The notes under the pieces were generated by a model, which saw only the letters and a program-made list of their open reading frames with translations, was not told the origin of the DNA and searched no databases. Source: JACVRW01 sp963813495 (GTDB lineage: Bacteria; Actinomycetota; Thermoleophilia; Solirubrobacterales; Thermoleophilaceae). Taken from it: a stretch of DNA of 64,000 nt. The stretch's first letter is position 1. Each line of letters begins with the position of its first letter. Below, piece after piece: positions 43,428-51,362 of the stretch. The translations under genes and the position numbers were made by a program. The DNA lies in NCBI GenBank assembly GCA_963813495.1, contig CAWEZC010000005.1:868001-932000 (forward strand). Direction: 5' to 3'.

Positions 43428-44508
43428 TCACCGCGTCTGCCGCACGCGGCGCAGGGCCCACGTACCGCGCGCTGGGCCGGATCAGCCGGCCCTCGCGCTT
43501 CTGCTCCATGATGTGCGCGCCCCAGCCACCGACACGCGCGCAGGCGAAGAGTGGGGTGAACAGATCGGGCGGCACGTCGGCGAAGTCGAGCACCACGGCC
43601 GACCAGAACTCGACGTTGGTGGCGAGCACGCGGTCGGGCTTACGCGCCTTGAGCTCGGCCAGGGCCGCCGCTTCCAGGTTCTCGGCCACTTCCAGGCGGG
43701 GAGCGCCGATCTCCTTCGCCGTGCGGCGCAGCACACGCGCACGCGGGTCCTCGGCTCGGTAGACACGATGGCCGAAGCCCATGAGGCGGTCGCCGCGGTC
43801 GAGCGCCTGCTTGACCCAGGTCTCGGCGTCGCCGGCCTCCTCCACCCCGTCCAGCATCTGCAGCACGCGCGAGGGCGCGCCGCCGTGCAGGGGCCCGGAG
43901 AGGGCACCCACGCCCGCCGACAGCGCCGCCGCCACATCCGCCCCGGTGGAGGCCACCACGCGGGTGGTGAAGGTGGAGGCGTTCATGCCGTGCTCGGCCG
44001 CGGATATCCAGTAGGCGTCGATGGCCTTGACGTGGCGCGGGTCGGCCTCGCCGCGCCAGCGCAGCAGGAAGCGCTCGGGGATCGAGTTGGCCTGGTCCAC
44101 GACCTTCTGGGATATCGGTGGGCGGCCCACGCCGCGCGCCGACTGCGCCACGAACGAGAGCGCCATCACCGACACCCGCGCGAGGTCGTCGCGCGCTTCC
44201 TGGTCGGAGATGTCGATCAGCTCCCTGAGGCCCCACTCGGGTGCGAGCATGGCTAGAGCCGCCTGTAGGTCGACGCGCGGGTTGCCGGTGCGCACCGCCA
44301 GCGGGTGCGGCTCGGCCGGCGGCAGACCGGGCTCGTAATCGCCGTCGACGAGCAGGCCCCAGACCTTCTCGAAGGGCACGTTCCCCACGAGCTCCTCGAT
44401 GTCCACTCCGCGGTAGCGGAGCGCGCCGCCCTCCTTGTCCGGCTCCGCGATCGTGGTGTCGAACGCGATCACTCCCTCGAGCCCCGAGGGGACCTCGATG
44501 AGCGCCAT
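43408..44508 (-). CDS. Citrate synthase (citrate/2-methylcitrate synthase family)
   Basis: A 366-residue enzyme that condenses acetyl-CoA (or propionyl-CoA) with oxaloacetate. LEGVIAFDTTIAEPDKEGGALRYRGVDIEELVG is the N-terminal signature. The catalytic residues are in AEHGMNASTFTTRV (His), GPLHGGAPSRVLQML (His), GFGHRVYRAEDPRA and TNVEFWSAVVLDF (the usual Asp position reads Glu-Phe here). ATG 44508 has a strong AAAGGAGG. Whether it is the TCA or the methylcitrate enzyme cannot be told. The acidic residue shift would be worth checking. Confidence 0.9.
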   Translation of the reverse strand: MALIEVPSGLEGVIAFDTTIAEPDKEGGALRYRGVDIEELVGNVPFEKVWGLLVDGDYEPGLPPAEPHPLAVRTGNPRVDLQAALAMLAPEWGLRELIDISDQEARDDLARVSVMALSFVAQSARGVGRPPISQKVVDQANSIPERFLLRWRGEADPRHVKAIDAYWISAAEHGMNASTFTTRVVASTGADVAAALSAGVGALSGPLHGGAPSRVLQMLDGVEEAGDAETWVKQALDRGDRLMGFGHRVYRAEDPRARVLRRTAKEIGAPRLEVAENLEAAALAELKARKPDRVLATNVEFWSAVVLDFADVPPDLFTPLFACARVGGWGAHIMEQKREGRLIRPSARYVGPAPRAADAVNGAGPA

Positions 44509-44562
44509 TGAAGCCTCCTTTGGGCGACGACGAGACGAGTGCCTGAGGATACTTGCCGCGTC

Positions 44563-45018
44563 ATGTCCCATTCCATTCGCCTCGCCGGCAGCGACGACGC
44601 ACAGCAGGTGGCCGCCCTCATGATCGGCTTCCGCGACTGGCAGGACCGCTCCGAGCCCTCCGACCAGAGCTTCCACGAGGGAGTCCGGCGCCTGCTCGCC
44701 GACGAGGGCACCGAATACCTGCTGGGCGGCGACCCGCCCACTGGCGTGTGCCAGCTGCGCTTCCGCTACGGGCTCTGGTACGCGACGCCCGACTGCTGGC
44801 TCGAGGACCTCTTCGTGGACGAGTCCGCGCGCGGCACGGGGCTGGGCCGGGCGCTCGTCGAGGCGGCCTTCGAGCGCGCCCGTGAGCACGGCTGCGCGCG
44901 CGTGCAGCTCGACGTCAACGAGGCCAATGCGCCCGCGCTGGCGCTCTACGAGTCGCTGGGCTTCGCGGCCGGCGGGGGCCCGGGCAGGCGCCACCTCTTC
45001 ATGGCCCGCCGGCTCTAG
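44563..45018 (+). CDS. GNAT family N-acetyltransferase
   Basis: A 151-residue acetyltransferase: SIRLAGSDDAQQVAALMIGFRDW at the start, LEDLFVDESARGTGLGRALVEAAFERARE (motif A acetyl-CoA pyrophosphate loop RGTGLG), and VQLDVNEANAPALALYESLGF (motif B). The acceptor is unknown. It is divergent from citrate synthase. Confidence 0.9.
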   Translation: MSHSIRLAGSDDAQQVAALMIGFRDWQDRSEPSDQSFHEGVRRLLADEGTEYLLGGDPPTGVCQLRFRYGLWYATPDCWLEDLFVDESARGTGLGRALVEAAFERAREHGCARVQLDVNEANAPALALYESLGFAAGGGPGRRHLFMARRL

Positions 45019-45159
45019 CGGTCGAAGGCGCGGTCCAGCGGTGACATCGGCGGCCTCGAGCCCCTCGCGGGCTTCGAGGACGAGTCGCCGGAGCGGACCC
45101 TGATCGAACGCGGCGTGGCCATCGTTCGCCCCGCCCACGACCTCGCAGCTGCGCTCTAA
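45019..45159 (+). other. In-frame protein-like tail after the GNAT stop
   Basis: In the same frame as the GNAT gene and directly after its TAG, 46 codons run to a TAA. They read like a real protein end (GGLEPLAGFEDESPERT, then LIERGVAIVRPAHDLAAAL). It may be the remnant of a lost gene or chance openness from high GC. Confidence 0.25.
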
Positions 45160-45162
45160 GGT
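45157..45162 (+). promoter_or_regulatory. Leaderless -10 box of the O-methyltransferase gene
   Basis: TAAGGT, exactly 7 nt before the ATG at 45170. Confidence 0.5.
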
Positions 45163-45169
45163 CTCGCCT

Positions 45170-45808
45170 ATGCCCATCCTCGATGAACGGGTGGAGGACT
45201 ACCTCCGCGACCTGCGGCCCGAGCGCTCCGACATCATGGCCGAGATGGAAGCCGTGGCCGAGCGCGACTCGGTGCCGATCGTGCACTGGGAGACGGGGCG
45301 CCTTCTCGCCGTCCTGTGCCGCGCGCTCGACCCGCGGGTGCTGGAGGTGGGCACCGCCATCGGCTACTCGACGCTGCACATGGCCGAGGCGCTCGACGCC
45401 GGCCGAGTGGTGACGCTCGAACGCGACCCCGACCGGGCCGCGCAGGCGCGCGCTTCGTTCGAGCGCGCCGGGGTGGCCGATCGGGTCGAGCTGGTCGAGG
45501 GCGACGCGCTCGAGACCATCCCGACCCTGGAGGGTCCCTTCGACCTGCTCTTCGTGGACGCCGCGAAGGGTGAGTACGAGCGCTACATCGAGCTGGCCGA
45601 GCCGCTGCTCTCCGAGCGCTGCACGCTGGTGATCGACAACCTGCTGATGAGCGGCGAGGTGGCGCTGCCCAGCGACGCCGAGACCCGCTGGAACCCGGCC
45701 TCGCTGGCCGCGGCCCGCGGGCTGAACGCCGAACTGCTGCGCAGTGAGCGCTGGCTGGGCTGCGTGCTGCCGGTGGGTGACGGCATCGGCTTCGGCGCCC
45801 GTCGCTAG
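45170..45808 (+). CDS. O-methyltransferase (CCoAOMT-like, family 3)
   Basis: A 212-residue SAM-dependent enzyme. LEVGTAIGYSTLHMAEAL is motif I, VVTLERDPDRAAQARASFERAGVADRVELVEGDALE covers the adenine-binding acid, and FDLLFVDAAKGEYERYIELAEPLL gives the metal-binding Asp with TLVIDNLLMSG following. The acceptor is probably a catechol-like compound, as in the family. It is transcribed from a leaderless-type promoter. Confidence 0.9.
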   Translation: MPILDERVEDYLRDLRPERSDIMAEMEAVAERDSVPIVHWETGRLLAVLCRALDPRVLEVGTAIGYSTLHMAEALDAGRVVTLERDPDRAAQARASFERAGVADRVELVEGDALETIPTLEGPFDLLFVDAAKGEYERYIELAEPLLSERCTLVIDNLLMSGEVALPSDAETRWNPASLAAARGLNAELLRSERWLGCVLPVGDGIGFGARR

Positions 45809-45883
45809 GCCTGGAGGCCTCCTCGCGTCGCCGTCCGCCAGAAACGCGCCTGTCGTACCGCGCCAACTGCTAAACCGCAGGCC

Positions 45884-46255
45884 ATGAGGCTCCTCCTGAT
45901 CGTCTTCGCCGTCGCCCAGGTCGTGCTCGGCCTGCTGCTGTGGTTCGCGCCCGGCTTCTTCCATGACGAGATCGGGCCCTACGGCGCACGCAACGACCAC
46001 TACATGGGCGACCTGGCCACCTGGTACCTCGCGCTCGGCGGGGTGGCGCTCGCCTCCGTGCACCGGCTCTCGTGGCGGGTGCCGGTGCTGGCGCTTGCCT
46101 TCGTGCAGAACGCGCTGCACTCGGTCAACCACCTAATCGACGTGGGCGAGGCCGATCCCTCCTGGCTCGGCCCGGCCAACCTGGTCTCGCTCCTGCTGGT
46201 GACCGTTCTGCTGGCCTGGATGCTGCGCAGCGAGCGCGAGGCGGCGCGGGCATGA
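45884..46255 (+). CDS. Hypothetical four-helix membrane protein
   Basis: A 123-residue protein with four hydrophobic segments: IVFAVAQVVLGLLLWFAPGFF, DLATWYLALGGVALASVH, PVLALAFVQNALHSVNHL and LVSLLLVTVLLAWML. Conserved polar residues (HDE, RNDHYMGD, NHLID) sit at the membrane edge. The family is not recognised. The stop overlaps the next start as ATGA; TAAACC lies 7 nt before the start. Confidence 0.65.
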   Translation: MRLLLIVFAVAQVVLGLLLWFAPGFFHDEIGPYGARNDHYMGDLATWYLALGGVALASVHRLSWRVPVLALAFVQNALHSVNHLIDVGEADPSWLGPANLVSLLLVTVLLAWMLRSEREAARA

Positions 46256-47193
46256 GGGTCTTCGTGGCGGGCGCAACCGGAGCGGTGGGCCGGCCGCTCG
46301 TGCCGCGCCTCGTGGCAGCCGGGCACGAGGTCACCGGCATGACCCGCTCGCCGCGCGGCGCCGAGGCGATTCGGTCGGCGGGGGCACGGGCCGTCATCGT
46401 CGACGCCTTCGACCGCGACGCGCTCGAAGAGGTGGTGGCCCAGGCCGCGCCCGACGTGCTGATCCACGAGCTCACCTCGCTTCCCGATCGCTTCGACCCG
46501 CGCAAGAAGGATGTCTACGAGGCCACCAACCGCGTCCGCACCGAGGGCACCCGCAACCTGCTCGACGCAGCCGAGGCCGCCGGCACCGGGCGGGTGGTCT
46601 GCCAGAGCATCGCCTTCGCCTACCGCCCCGAGGGGCAGCCGCGCGTGCTCGATGAGTCCGCGCCGCTGTTCACGGACGGGCCGCCTCCCTTCGGCCCGGC
46701 CACCAAGGCGGTCGAGGTGATGGAGCGAATGGTGCTCGAAGCCGACGGCATGGATGGCGTGGTGCTCCGCTACGGCTGGTTCTACGGCCCGGGTACCTAC
46801 TACGCCGCGGACGGGTCCATGGCCGCCGAGGTGCGCCGGCGTCGCTTTCCGGTGGTGGGTAACGGCAGTGGGCTGTTCTCGTTCGTCCACGTCGAGGACG
46901 CCGCGGACGCAACCGTGGCCGCGGTAGGACGGGGGGCTCCCGGCACGTACAACATCGTGGACGACGAGCCCGCCGCGATGCGCGACTGGCTGCCCGTCTA
47001 CGCCGAGGCCGTCGGAGCCAAGCCGCCCCGGCGCGTGCCGGTCTGGCTGGCTCGCCTGGTCGCGGGACGCATGGCGGCCGAGATGGCGACCGTGCTCCCC
47101 GGCGCGAGCAACGCCAGGGCCAAGCGCGAGCTCGGCTGGACGCCGGCCCATCCGAGCTGGCGCAGCGGGTTGGCGCGATCGCTGAACGGCTAG
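46252..47193 (+). CDS. NAD(P)-dependent epimerase/dehydratase (extended SDR-like)
   Basis: A 313-residue Rossmann protein: VFVAGATGAVGRPLVPRLVAAGHEVTGMTRSP binds the dinucleotide, VCQSIAFAY carries the Ser, and LRYGWFYGPG is the usual post-active-site strand. The YxxxK motif is altered: the expected Tyr is Gly in FGPATK, though the Lys is kept. The reaction is therefore uncertain. It is translationally coupled to the four-helix membrane protein. Confidence 0.85.
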   Translation: MRVFVAGATGAVGRPLVPRLVAAGHEVTGMTRSPRGAEAIRSAGARAVIVDAFDRDALEEVVAQAAPDVLIHELTSLPDRFDPRKKDVYEATNRVRTEGTRNLLDAAEAAGTGRVVCQSIAFAYRPEGQPRVLDESAPLFTDGPPPFGPATKAVEVMERMVLEADGMDGVVLRYGWFYGPGTYYAADGSMAAEVRRRRFPVVGNGSGLFSFVHVEDAADATVAAVGRGAPGTYNIVDDEPAAMRDWLPVYAEAVGAKPPRRVPVWLARLVAGRMAAEMATVLPGASNARAKRELGWTPAHPSWRSGLARSLNG

Positions 47194-47399
47194 CGCACGA
47201 GCGCGTAGGCCAGCGGCAGGAACAGCGTGGCCGAGAAGATGAGCGCCACCCCGATCGCCACCAGCGTGCGCGACTTGATCACGTGCCCGAACGTCCCGAT
47301 CAGGAAGCCGAGGCCGAGCAGGCCGATGAAGAAGGAGGGCGAGACCCTGAACTCGCCGCCTGGATCCGGACCGTCGCCCGGGTCCAGGAAGTCCGACAT
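47190..47399 (-). CDS. Small two-helix membrane protein
   Basis: A 69-residue protein: SDFLDPGDGPDPGGEFRV, then two hydrophobic helices (SFFIGLLGLGFLIGTFGHVI and LVAIGVALIFSATLFLPLAYAL). No family is recognised. The ATG at 47399 or the one at 47423 starts it. The 3' end overlaps the epimerase stop by 4 bp, and it is divergent from moxR. Confidence 0.6.
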   Translation of the reverse strand: MSDFLDPGDGPDPGGEFRVSPSFFIGLLGLGFLIGTFGHVIKSRTLVAIGVALIFSATLFLPLAYALVR

Positions 47400-47449
47400 G
47401 GCAAGCAGGAGGGCGGCGAGCAAGGCGCCGAAAGTATCCTTGCCCGGAG

Positions 47450-48349
47450 ATGAGCGACGAGTTCGGCACGATCGAGGAGGCCCATCAGCGCCTGGGCGAG
47501 GCGGGTTACCTGGCGGACGAGCCGGCCTCGCTCGTCGCGTTCCTGGCCGGCCGGCTCGGCAAGCCGGTGCTGGTAGAGGGGCCCGCGGGCGTGGGCAAGA
47601 CCGAACTGGCCAAGGCGCTCTCGCGCGCCACCGAGCGCAAGCTGATCCGCCTCCAGTGCTACGAGGGCCTGGACGAGGCCAAGGCGCTCTACGAGTGGAA
47701 CTACCGCAAGCAGCTGCTGCGCCTCCAGACCGAGGCGCCGGGCACCGGCTGGGATCAGGTCCAGGACGACATCTTCGGCGAGGGCTTCCTGCTCGCCCGG
47801 CCCCTGCTCAACGCCATCTCGGCCGAGGAGCCGGTGGTGCTGCTGATCGACGAGATCGACAAGACCGACCAGGAGTTCGAGGCGATGCTGCTCGAGGTCC
47901 TGTCCGACTTTCAGATCTCGATCCCCGAGCTGGGCGTGGTCGAGGCGCGCACCCGGCCGCTGGTGGTGCTCACCTCGAACAACTCGCGTGAGCTGACCGA
48001 GGCGCTCAAGCGCCGCTGCCTGTACCTCTGGCTCGACTATCCGAGCGTCGAGCGTGAGCTCGAGATCGTCCACCTGCATGCGCCCGAGCTCGATGCGGCG
48101 GTGGCGCGCAAGCTGGTCGAGGTGATCCACATGGTGCGTGCGCTCGACCTCAAGAAGCCGCCGTCGATCGCCGAGTCGATCGACTGGGCGCGGGCGCTGC
48201 TTTTGCTCGGCGCCGAGGACGTCGACCGCGCGGTACTCGAGAAGACGATGTCGATCATCGTCAAGCACCGCACCGACCTCGACCTGGTGGCCGAGCGGGT
48301 GGGAGTGAAGCTGGGCGATGGCGTCTTCGGATCGCGCCAGGCGGGCTAA
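47450..48349 (+). CDS. MoxR-type AAA+ ATPase
   Basis: A 299-residue AAA+ protein: Walker A GPAGVGKTELAKAL, Walker B VVLLIDEIDK, sensor 1 LTSNNSRELTEALKRRCLY and the arginine finger region. The inserted QCYEGLDEAKALYEWNYRKQLL is typical of the CoxD/MoxR subgroup. MoxR ATPases act with a von Willebrand factor A (VWA) partner to mature or remodel protein complexes. The VWA partner gene starts inside its last 32 bp. Confidence 0.92.
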   Translation: MSDEFGTIEEAHQRLGEAGYLADEPASLVAFLAGRLGKPVLVEGPAGVGKTELAKALSRATERKLIRLQCYEGLDEAKALYEWNYRKQLLRLQTEAPGTGWDQVQDDIFGEGFLLARPLLNAISAEEPVVLLIDEIDKTDQEFEAMLLEVLSDFQISIPELGVVEARTRPLVVLTSNNSRELTEALKRRCLYLWLDYPSVERELEIVHLHAPELDAAVARKLVEVIHMVRALDLKKPPSIAESIDWARALLLLGAEDVDRAVLEKTMSIIVKHRTDLDLVAERVGVKLGDGVFGSRQAG

Positions 48350-49733
48350 CCCCGCGCTCTACGGGGGAATGCCGCGGGCCACCGGCCCGGCGGGCATGGC
48401 CCCGCGCCTGCTCGAGTTCGCCGACGACCTGCGAGCCGAGGGCGTCGCGGTGGGCACCTCCGAGCTTCTCGATGCCTTCGAGGCGCTCGAGGCTGTGAGC
48501 TGGACCTCGCAGGACGACTTCCGCGAGGCGCTGGCCGCCACGCTCGCAAAGTCGCAGGAGGACCGTCGCGTGCTCGACGTGCTCTTCGACCGCTTCTTCT
48601 TTCGCGCCGTGGAGCGCGAGGCGATCGAGCAGGGCCTGCGCGAGGAGCGCTTCCGGGGGGCCGAGGAGATCGACCTCGAGGCGCTGCGCGAGCGCATCCG
48701 CGACGCGATCCGGGCCGGCTCGGACGGCGAGATGCGCGACCTGGCGCGCCTGGCCATCGCCGCCTTCGGGCGCCAGGGCGAGGGCTCCGGCGTGATCGGG
48801 GTCGACGTGCAGAGGATCCGCCGCACGCTGGGCCTGCGCGGAGAGAAGCCGGGCGCCGAGCTGCCCGATCCGGACTCGGTCCCGCGCGAGCGCCTGCAGG
48901 AGTTCGAGCGCCACGTCCGGCGCGAGCTCGAGCGCCAGATGATCGAGCGCACGCAGTCGCTGCCCCCCGCCAAGCCGCTGCGGGAGTTCGACCGCGCGCT
49001 GCCCTCCAATCCGGCCCAGGACCTGTCCCAGGTGCACCGCGTGGTGGCCCAGCTGAAGCGGCGCCTGGCCTCCCAGGGCCGAGAGCACCGCGGGCGGCGG
49101 CGTTCCTGGCAGGTCGACGTGCGCCGCACCATGCGCGCCTCGCTGCAGACCGGCGGGGTGCCGCTCGAGCTCAAGTACCGGCCCAAGCGCCCGCGGCGCC
49201 CGGAGCTGTACGTGCTCTGCGACGTCTCCACCAGCGTCACCAGCGCCAGCGTGTTCTTTCTCAGCGTGCTCCACGCTCTCCACGACCAGTTCCGCAAGCT
49301 GCGCTCGTTCGTGTTCGTGGAGCGGATCTCCGAGGTCACCGACGTGTTCGAGCGCGAGCGCTCGTTCGAGGCGGTGTCACGAAAGATCGCCACCGATGCC
49401 GGCGTCGCCGACGTGTCGGGCTACACCGACTACGGGCGGGTGTGGGTGGAGTTCCTCGACAAGGTGATGGACGACCTCGATCCGCGCTCCACGGTGATCG
49501 TCCTGGGGGACGCCCGCACCAACGGGCGCGAGCCCCACGCCGCGGTCTTCGGACATGTTGCCGAGCGCGCCGGGCACACCTTCTGGATCAACCCAGAGCC
49601 GCGGCTGTACTGGAACTACGGGGACTCGGTGATGTCGTCCTACGAGCCGTTCTGCGACGGTGTCTTCGAGTGCTGGACCACCAAGCAGCTGGAGGCGTTC
49701 GTGAACGCCATCGCCGAGCTGCGGACGGGGTAG
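48318..49733 (+). CDS. CoxE-like VWA domain protein, MoxR partner
   Basis: A 471-residue protein with a charged helical N-terminal half and a C-terminal VWA domain. The metal-ion-dependent adhesion site is LCDVSTSVTS (DxSxS), with SGYTDYGRVWVEF supplying the Thr and VIVLGDARTNG the Asp. CoxE-like proteins pair with CoxD-type ATPases in Mo-hydroxylase maturation, but no CO dehydrogenase gene is in this window. The start may be 48318, 48369 or 48396. A TPP riboswitch follows it. Confidence 0.88.
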   Translation: MASSDRARRANPALYGGMPRATGPAGMAPRLLEFADDLRAEGVAVGTSELLDAFEALEAVSWTSQDDFREALAATLAKSQEDRRVLDVLFDRFFFRAVEREAIEQGLREERFRGAEEIDLEALRERIRDAIRAGSDGEMRDLARLAIAAFGRQGEGSGVIGVDVQRIRRTLGLRGEKPGAELPDPDSVPRERLQEFERHVRRELERQMIERTQSLPPAKPLREFDRALPSNPAQDLSQVHRVVAQLKRRLASQGREHRGRRRSWQVDVRRTMRASLQTGGVPLELKYRPKRPRRPELYVLCDVSTSVTSASVFFLSVLHALHDQFRKLRSFVFVERISEVTDVFERERSFEAVSRKIATDAGVADVSGYTDYGRVWVEFLDKVMDDLDPRSTVIVLGDARTNGREPHAAVFGHVAERAGHTFWINPEPRLYWNYGDSVMSSYEPFCDGVFECWTTKQLEAFVNAIAELRTG

Positions 49734-49748
49734 ACTCCGGTCGGTCAA

Positions 49749-49852
49749 ATCAGGGGGGCTCGCGGGCAAGCGGGCTGAGAGGGCGCCCACGGTGGGCTCA
49801 CACCGCCCGGCGCTGACCCTTAGAACCTGTGGGGTAATGCCCGCGGAGGGAG
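49749..49852 (+). promoter_or_regulatory. TPP riboswitch (THI element)
   Basis: It contains the diagnostic CTGAGA (49775-49780) of the pyrimidine-sensor arm and GACCCTTAGAACCTG (about 49815-49829), followed by GGGTAATGCCCGCGGAGGGA. These are all conserved THI-box elements in the right order. It sits 3 nt upstream of the first transporter gene, so the ribosome-binding site GGAGGGAG is within the aptamer end. TPP binding should therefore hide it and repress translation. Confidence 0.95.
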
Positions 49853-49854
49853 CG

Positions 49855-50616
49855 ATGCACACCGACGCCGAGGCTCCTGTCAAGGAGCCTCTTGTTGTCC
49901 AGGACGTGACCCGCCGTTATGGCGAGTTGACCGCGCTCGATTCGATCGACCTGCGCCTGCGCGCCGGGGAGCTCACCGCGGTGGTCGGCCCGTCGGGTTC
50001 GGGCAAGTCGACGCTGCTGGAGCTGGTGGCCGGTCTCCAGGAGCCCGACGAGGGCGAGCTGAGCGTGCTCGGCGCCGAGTCGGCGCCGGAGCGCCGTCGG
50101 GCCTGCGCCTACATGCCCCAGCGCGACCTGCTGCTGCCCTGGCGCGACGCCCTCGGCAACGCGGCGCTGGCCCTGGAGTGCGAGGGGGTGCCCCGCCGCG
50201 AGGCGCGCCGGGGTGCCGAGCCCCTATTCGAGCGCTTCGGATTGGCCGAGTTCGAGCGCTCGCGCCCCGCCGAGCTCTCGGGAGGCATGCGCCAGCGCGT
50301 GGCCTTCCTGCGCACCCTGCTGCCGGGCCGCCCGGTGTTGCTGCTCGACGAGCCCTTCGGCGCCCTCGACGCGATCACCAGGGCCGATCTACAGGAGTGG
50401 CTCGAACAGGCGCTCCTGGACGACCCCCGCACCGTGCTGCTGGTGACCCACGACGTGGAGGAGGCGGTCTTCCTCGCCGATCGCGTGCTCGTGCTGTCCG
50501 CGCGCCCGGGCCGGGTGATCGCGGACTTCGACGTGAACCTGCCGCGCCCGCGCTCGATCACCGACCCCGCTCTGGCCGCGCTGCGCGCCGAGGCGCTGGA
50601 CGCGTTGCGCTCATGA
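49855..50616 (+). CDS. ABC transporter ATP-binding protein (ThiZ-like)
   Basis: A 253-residue ATPase: Walker A VVGPSGSGKSTLL, Q-loop PQRDLLLPWRDALGNAAL, signature AELSGGMRQRVAFLRTLL, Walker B VLLLDEPFGALDA and H-loop VTHDVEEA. It is close to NitT/TauT-family ATPases. The riboswitch upstream and the Thi5-like binding protein two genes on mark it as energising uptake of a thiamine pyrimidine precursor such as formylaminopyrimidine. Its stop overlaps the permease start as ATGA. Confidence 0.92.
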   Translation: MHTDAEAPVKEPLVVQDVTRRYGELTALDSIDLRLRAGELTAVVGPSGSGKSTLLELVAGLQEPDEGELSVLGAESAPERRRACAYMPQRDLLLPWRDALGNAALALECEGVPRREARRGAEPLFERFGLAEFERSRPAELSGGMRQRVAFLRTLLPGRPVLLLDEPFGALDAITRADLQEWLEQALLDDPRTVLLVTHDVEEAVFLADRVLVLSARPGRVIADFDVNLPRPRSITDPALAALRAEALDALRS

Positions 50617-51362
50617 GGCTGCTGCTCAGCGCCGCGCTGCTCGTGCTGTTCGTGGCGGCCTGGCAGGGCGTGGCCTCACTCGACTCCGTCGACGATCTCA
50701 CGCTCGCCTCCCCGGTGGAGACCTGGCAGGCGCTGCGCGACGAATGGCCGCTGCTGCGCGACAACGCGCTGGTGACCCTGTGGGAGGTGCTGCTCGGCCT
50801 CGGGATCGCGACGCTGGCGGGCGTGGGACTCGCGGTGGCAATGCACCTCGTCCGCCCCCTGCGCGACGCCGCCTACCCGCTGCTCGTGGCCTCCCAGGCC
50901 ATCCCGATCGTCGTGCTGGCGCCGATCTTCGTGCTCGCCTTCGACTACGGCATCGGCCCCAAGCTCGCCATCGTCGCGCTGATCTGCTTCTTCCCGATCA
51001 CCGTCAATCTGCTCGACGGGCTGCGCTCGGTCGAGCCCGACCTGCTCAAGCTGATGCGCAGTCTCGGCGCCTCGCGCCTGCGTACGCTGCGCTCGGTGGA
51101 GCTGCCCGCCTCGCTGCCCTTCCTGTTCAGCGGGCTGAAGGTGGCCGCTACGGTGTCTGTGATCGGTGCCGTGTTCGGCGAGTGGGCGGGTGCCGACGAA
51201 GGGCTGGGCCGGCTCGTCCTGCTCGGCAACACCCAGCTTCAGACCCCGCGTGTTTACGCGGGGATCGTGCTCCTGACCCTGATGGCGGTGGCGCTCTTCG
51301 TCCTCGTCGTGGTGATCGAGCGAGTGGCCTGTCCGTGGACCCGAAAGGAAGCAACTGCATGA
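50613..51362 (+). CDS. ABC transporter permease (ThiX-like)
   Basis: A 249-residue permease with six helices. The EAA-type loop for contact with the ATPase is RSVEPDLLKLMRSLGASRLRTLRSVELPASLPFLFSGLK. The helices ALVTLWEVLLGLGIATLAGVGLAVA and AIPIVVLAPIFVLAF are typical of the NitT/TauT permease family. It overlaps both neighbours by ATGA, so the three genes are translationally coupled under the TPP riboswitch. Confidence 0.92.
   Translation: MRLLLSAALLVLFVAAWQGVASLDSVDDLTLASPVETWQALRDEWPLLRDNALVTLWEVLLGLGIATLAGVGLAVAMHLVRPLRDAAYPLLVASQAIPIVVLAPIFVLAFDYGIGPKLAIVALICFFPITVNLLDGLRSVEPDLLKLMRSLGASRLRTLRSVELPASLPFLFSGLKVAATVSVIGAVFGEWAGADEGLGRLVLLGNTQLQTPRVYAGIVLLTLMAVALFVLVVVIERVACPWTRKEATA

Noticed and set aside
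46252..47193. Epimerase as the missing ceramide reductase (CerR) of the sphingolipid-like pair
   Set aside because: It lies about 7 kb away, is coupled to an unrelated membrane protein, and has lost the YxxxK tyrosine.
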